From Algoriphagus aquimarinus (GTDB lineage: Bacteria; Bacteroidota; Bacteroidia; Cytophagales; Cyclobacteriaceae): a DNA stretch of 64,000 bases. Below are positions 62,548-64,000 of this stretch, piece after piece (within the stretch, counting starts at the first letter, position 1; each line of letters opens with the position of its first letter). The stretch is taken from the NCBI RefSeq assembly GCF_900112005.1, contig NZ_FOKK01000006.1, forward strand, positions 62,001 through 126,000. Direction: 5' to 3'. The notes under the pieces are model-generated. The model was not told the origin of the DNA. It ran no database searches and saw only the letters and a list, made by a program, of their open reading frames with translations. Made by a program: the position numbers and the translations under genes.

Positions 62548-63708
62548 TCACTTTTCCCATTCCATCCACTTAAAGACAATTTCCTTATAATCGTCTCGCT
62601 CGTATAGGACGCCAATGGTTTTTGAATCAAGCAAAACCAAATCACTGTAAGCTGTCCATGTTTTTCCTTTAGGGACATCCTTATGGTTAATTACAGTGGT
62701 CTTTGGCCAAGTTTTACCTTGATCTTTACTGATTTTCAGGCTAAGGTTATTTCTTTCATTAGCGTCATCATTATTGGAATGAACTAGAATAGTATTTCCA
62801 GCTTCATCTTTGAAAGAAAGAATTGATCCTTGACAAACTGGATCTGGCAGACTTTCTTCAAAATATTGCTCAGACCAAGTAGCTCCTCCATCTTCTGAAT
62901 AGGCTAAAATTCGACGACGGATATCTCCTCGTTGATTTCGGGTACTCATGATCATTCGGCCATCCGGAAGTTCAGCGGCAATGGATTCATTGGACCCAGG
63001 AAATTTGACTGATTCGGAGACTTTGAAAGTTTTTCCATGGTCGTCAGAATAGAATCCATGGGCCTGATAATCTTTGAATTCTTCTTGCGGAGGGCCCTGA
63101 GAATGATTTGCCGCTATGTAGATTCTTCCCTTGTAATCTCCGTTTTGAAACTGAAATGCATGACCGGGAGTATTCGCATAGTGCCTCCAGTCAGCAGGAT
63201 TCGTGTAAGTAGCGTTGAATTCGGGGTTATTTGGTTTGTGAACTTGGCTGGTGATGTTTACAGGTTGTTCCCAAGAATGCCCCGAATCAAGGGATCGAAT
63301 CATCCAGATTTCCCGCACGCCTTTATTCATTCGGATATCATATTCATGGTTGTTTCCCGTATTGTAAAACAAGTATACCACACCATTTGGATGAGCTGGA
63401 TCAAATAGATCTACGACAGGTGCTGGATTGCCAGCTTGCAAATTGTCATAATCGACAATCGTCTGAAGCGCTGACCAAGTTTTACCTTTATCCGCGCTTC
63501 TCTTGAGCACTAAGTTGATATCCCCATAGTCATTTGATCCATTTACTCTGCCTTCGGCAAAAGCCAGAAGTTCGCCATCTGGCAAATCTATGATCGCTGG
63601 GATTCTGTAAGTAGCATGTCCTTCTTGGCCGCCTTGATATACAAAAGACTCCTGAGAAAAGACGTTTGAAAATTGAAAAATAAGGAATAGGGATAGGAGA
63701 ATTCTCAT
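62548..63708 (-). CDS. Sialidase (exo-alpha-sialidase, BNR-repeat, GH33-like)
   Basis: 386 residues with a signal peptide (RILLSLFLIFQFSNVFSQ). The arginine-bearing FRIP-type motif is YRIPAI near 34-39, followed by five Asp-box repeats: SADKGKTW near 70, SLDSGHSW near 138, SDDHGKTF near 220, SEDGGATW near 270 and SKDQGKTW near 330. The catalytic Asp would lie in GRVNGSNDYGDINLVL near 53-68. It releases sialic acid from glycoconjugates; related proteins of this family also act on other sugars. Followed upstream, on the same strand, by a hexosaminidase-like gene, so the pair probably trims glycan chains. Confidence 0.9.
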   Translation of the reverse strand: MRILLSLFLIFQFSNVFSQESFVYQGGQEGHATYRIPAIIDLPDGELLAFAEGRVNGSNDYGDINLVLKRSADKGKTWSALQTIVDYDNLQAGNPAPVVDLFDPAHPNGVVYLFYNTGNNHEYDIRMNKGVREIWMIRSLDSGHSWEQPVNITSQVHKPNNPEFNATYTNPADWRHYANTPGHAFQFQNGDYKGRIYIAANHSQGPPQEEFKDYQAHGFYSDDHGKTFKVSESVKFPGSNESIAAELPDGRMIMSTRNQRGDIRRRILAYSEDGGATWSEQYFEESLPDPVCQGSILSFKDEAGNTILVHSNNDDANERNNLSLKISKDQGKTWPKTTVINHKDVPKGKTWTAYSDLVLLDSKTIGVLYERDDYKEIVFKWMEWEK

Positions 63709-63737
63709 GGTTTTGGGTTTTTAATTTTCAAAAATGA

Positions 63738-64000
63738 TTAATTAATCACCAACTCGTCCACAAAGAGAAATCCTTTCTGAACATTTGGCGCAAAAACCTT
63801 GACGTATCTGGCTTGTTTTCCTTCCAGTGATCCTTTGAAGTCTTTAAGTACTTTCTCCTTTTCGGTGGCTGCAACATCATTATCGATTCGAAGTACAGTT
63901 TCAAAGGTTTCCCCATCAGTAGAAATAGAAACTTCCAGAAAGCCCGGCATAAATACTCCTGGGCCGGCCACTTGCATAAAGGTTGCCGAGAATGAATTTA
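63738..64000 (-). CDS. C-terminal part of a glycoside hydrolase, probably GH20 beta-hexosaminidase
   Basis: The gene enters from beyond the right edge; 87 residues are visible. The frame is open to base 64000. The sequence SFSATFMQVAGPGVFMPGFL, EVSISTDGETFE, then KQARYVKVFAPNVQKGF is a discoidin (F5/8 type C)-like domain in the form found at the C-terminus of bacterial GH20 hexosaminidases. The catalytic domain is not in the window, so the family is not confirmed. It ends 30 bases before the sialidase start and is probably in the same operon. Confidence 0.6.
   Translation of the reverse strand, partial: NSFSATFMQVAGPGVFMPGFLEVSISTDGETFETVLRIDNDVAATEKEKVLKDFKGSLEGKQARYVKVFAPNVQKGFLFVDELVIN

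Overview
The window is a chromosomal segment of a Bacteroidota bacterium, most likely a member of the Cytophagales (Cyclobacteriaceae/Algoriphagus-like). The pointers are the gliding lipoprotein GldH behind a RicT/PSP1 gene, a type IX secretion plug protein (DUF5103), a Lacal_2735-type small protein, many SusD-era style lipoproteins with a Cys lipobox, promoters resembling the Bacteroidota TTTG / TAnnTTTG type, and weak Shine-Dalgarno sequences. No rRNA, tRNA, CRISPR array, prophage or complete insertion sequence was seen. The genus assignment is an inference from gene content, not from a marker search.

Layout. 1-3.5 kb: a lipoprotein S41 protease (cut by the window edge), ftsE with a small partner, a transaldolase-family aldolase, the signal recognition particle RNA (minus strand) and a small unknown protein. 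3.5-12.4 kb: a complete tryptophan operon read on the plus strand, preceded by a Bacteroidota-type promoter, a 19-residue leader peptide with two adjacent Trp codons and a rho-independent attenuator, then trpE, trpG, trpD, trpC, trpF, trpB, trpA and a DAHP synthase gene. The operon is interrupted by a frameshifted four-helix-bundle (23S intervening-sequence type) gene bracketed by 18-bp inverted repeats, and by a 0.4-kb repeat element between trpB and trpA.

12.4-22.6 kb: an accessory block of four beta-propeller lipoproteins, an NTF2-like lipoprotein, a TPR histidine kinase with its LytTR response regulator, and a secreted alpha/beta hydrolase. One of the propeller genes has a single-base frameshift close to its end, revealed by its neighbour. 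22.6-33 kb: GNAT acetyltransferase, GldH, RicT, PurD, RecQ, then arabinose-5-phosphate isomerase plus mannose-1-phosphate guanylyltransferase, a ROK repressor and a cupin. 33-40.9 kb: a small conserved protein, a secreted MORN/YwqK repeat protein, FabH with an unknown coupled partner, a SRAP protein, an alpha/beta hydrolase, the pyruvate dehydrogenase E2 subunit and HslV.

41-50 kb: a TetR-fold protein paired with an ABC1/UbiB kinase, an orphan HigA-like regulator, a PQQ-type sugar dehydrogenase lipoprotein, an ABC-F protein, the type IX plug protein and an ammonium transporter. 50.5-56.6 kb: a compact three-gene cytochrome / DUF1501 / DUF1553 operon of the kind best known from Planctomycetes. 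56.9-64 kb: an oxidoreductase, a DUF1460 amidase-like gene and a truncated relic of the same family on either side of a cyclase gene, then glycan-degrading genes: a beta-helix protein with a PDZ-like tail, a sialidase and the end of what looks like a GH20-type hexosaminidase. Intergenic regions carry several families of short dispersed repeats.
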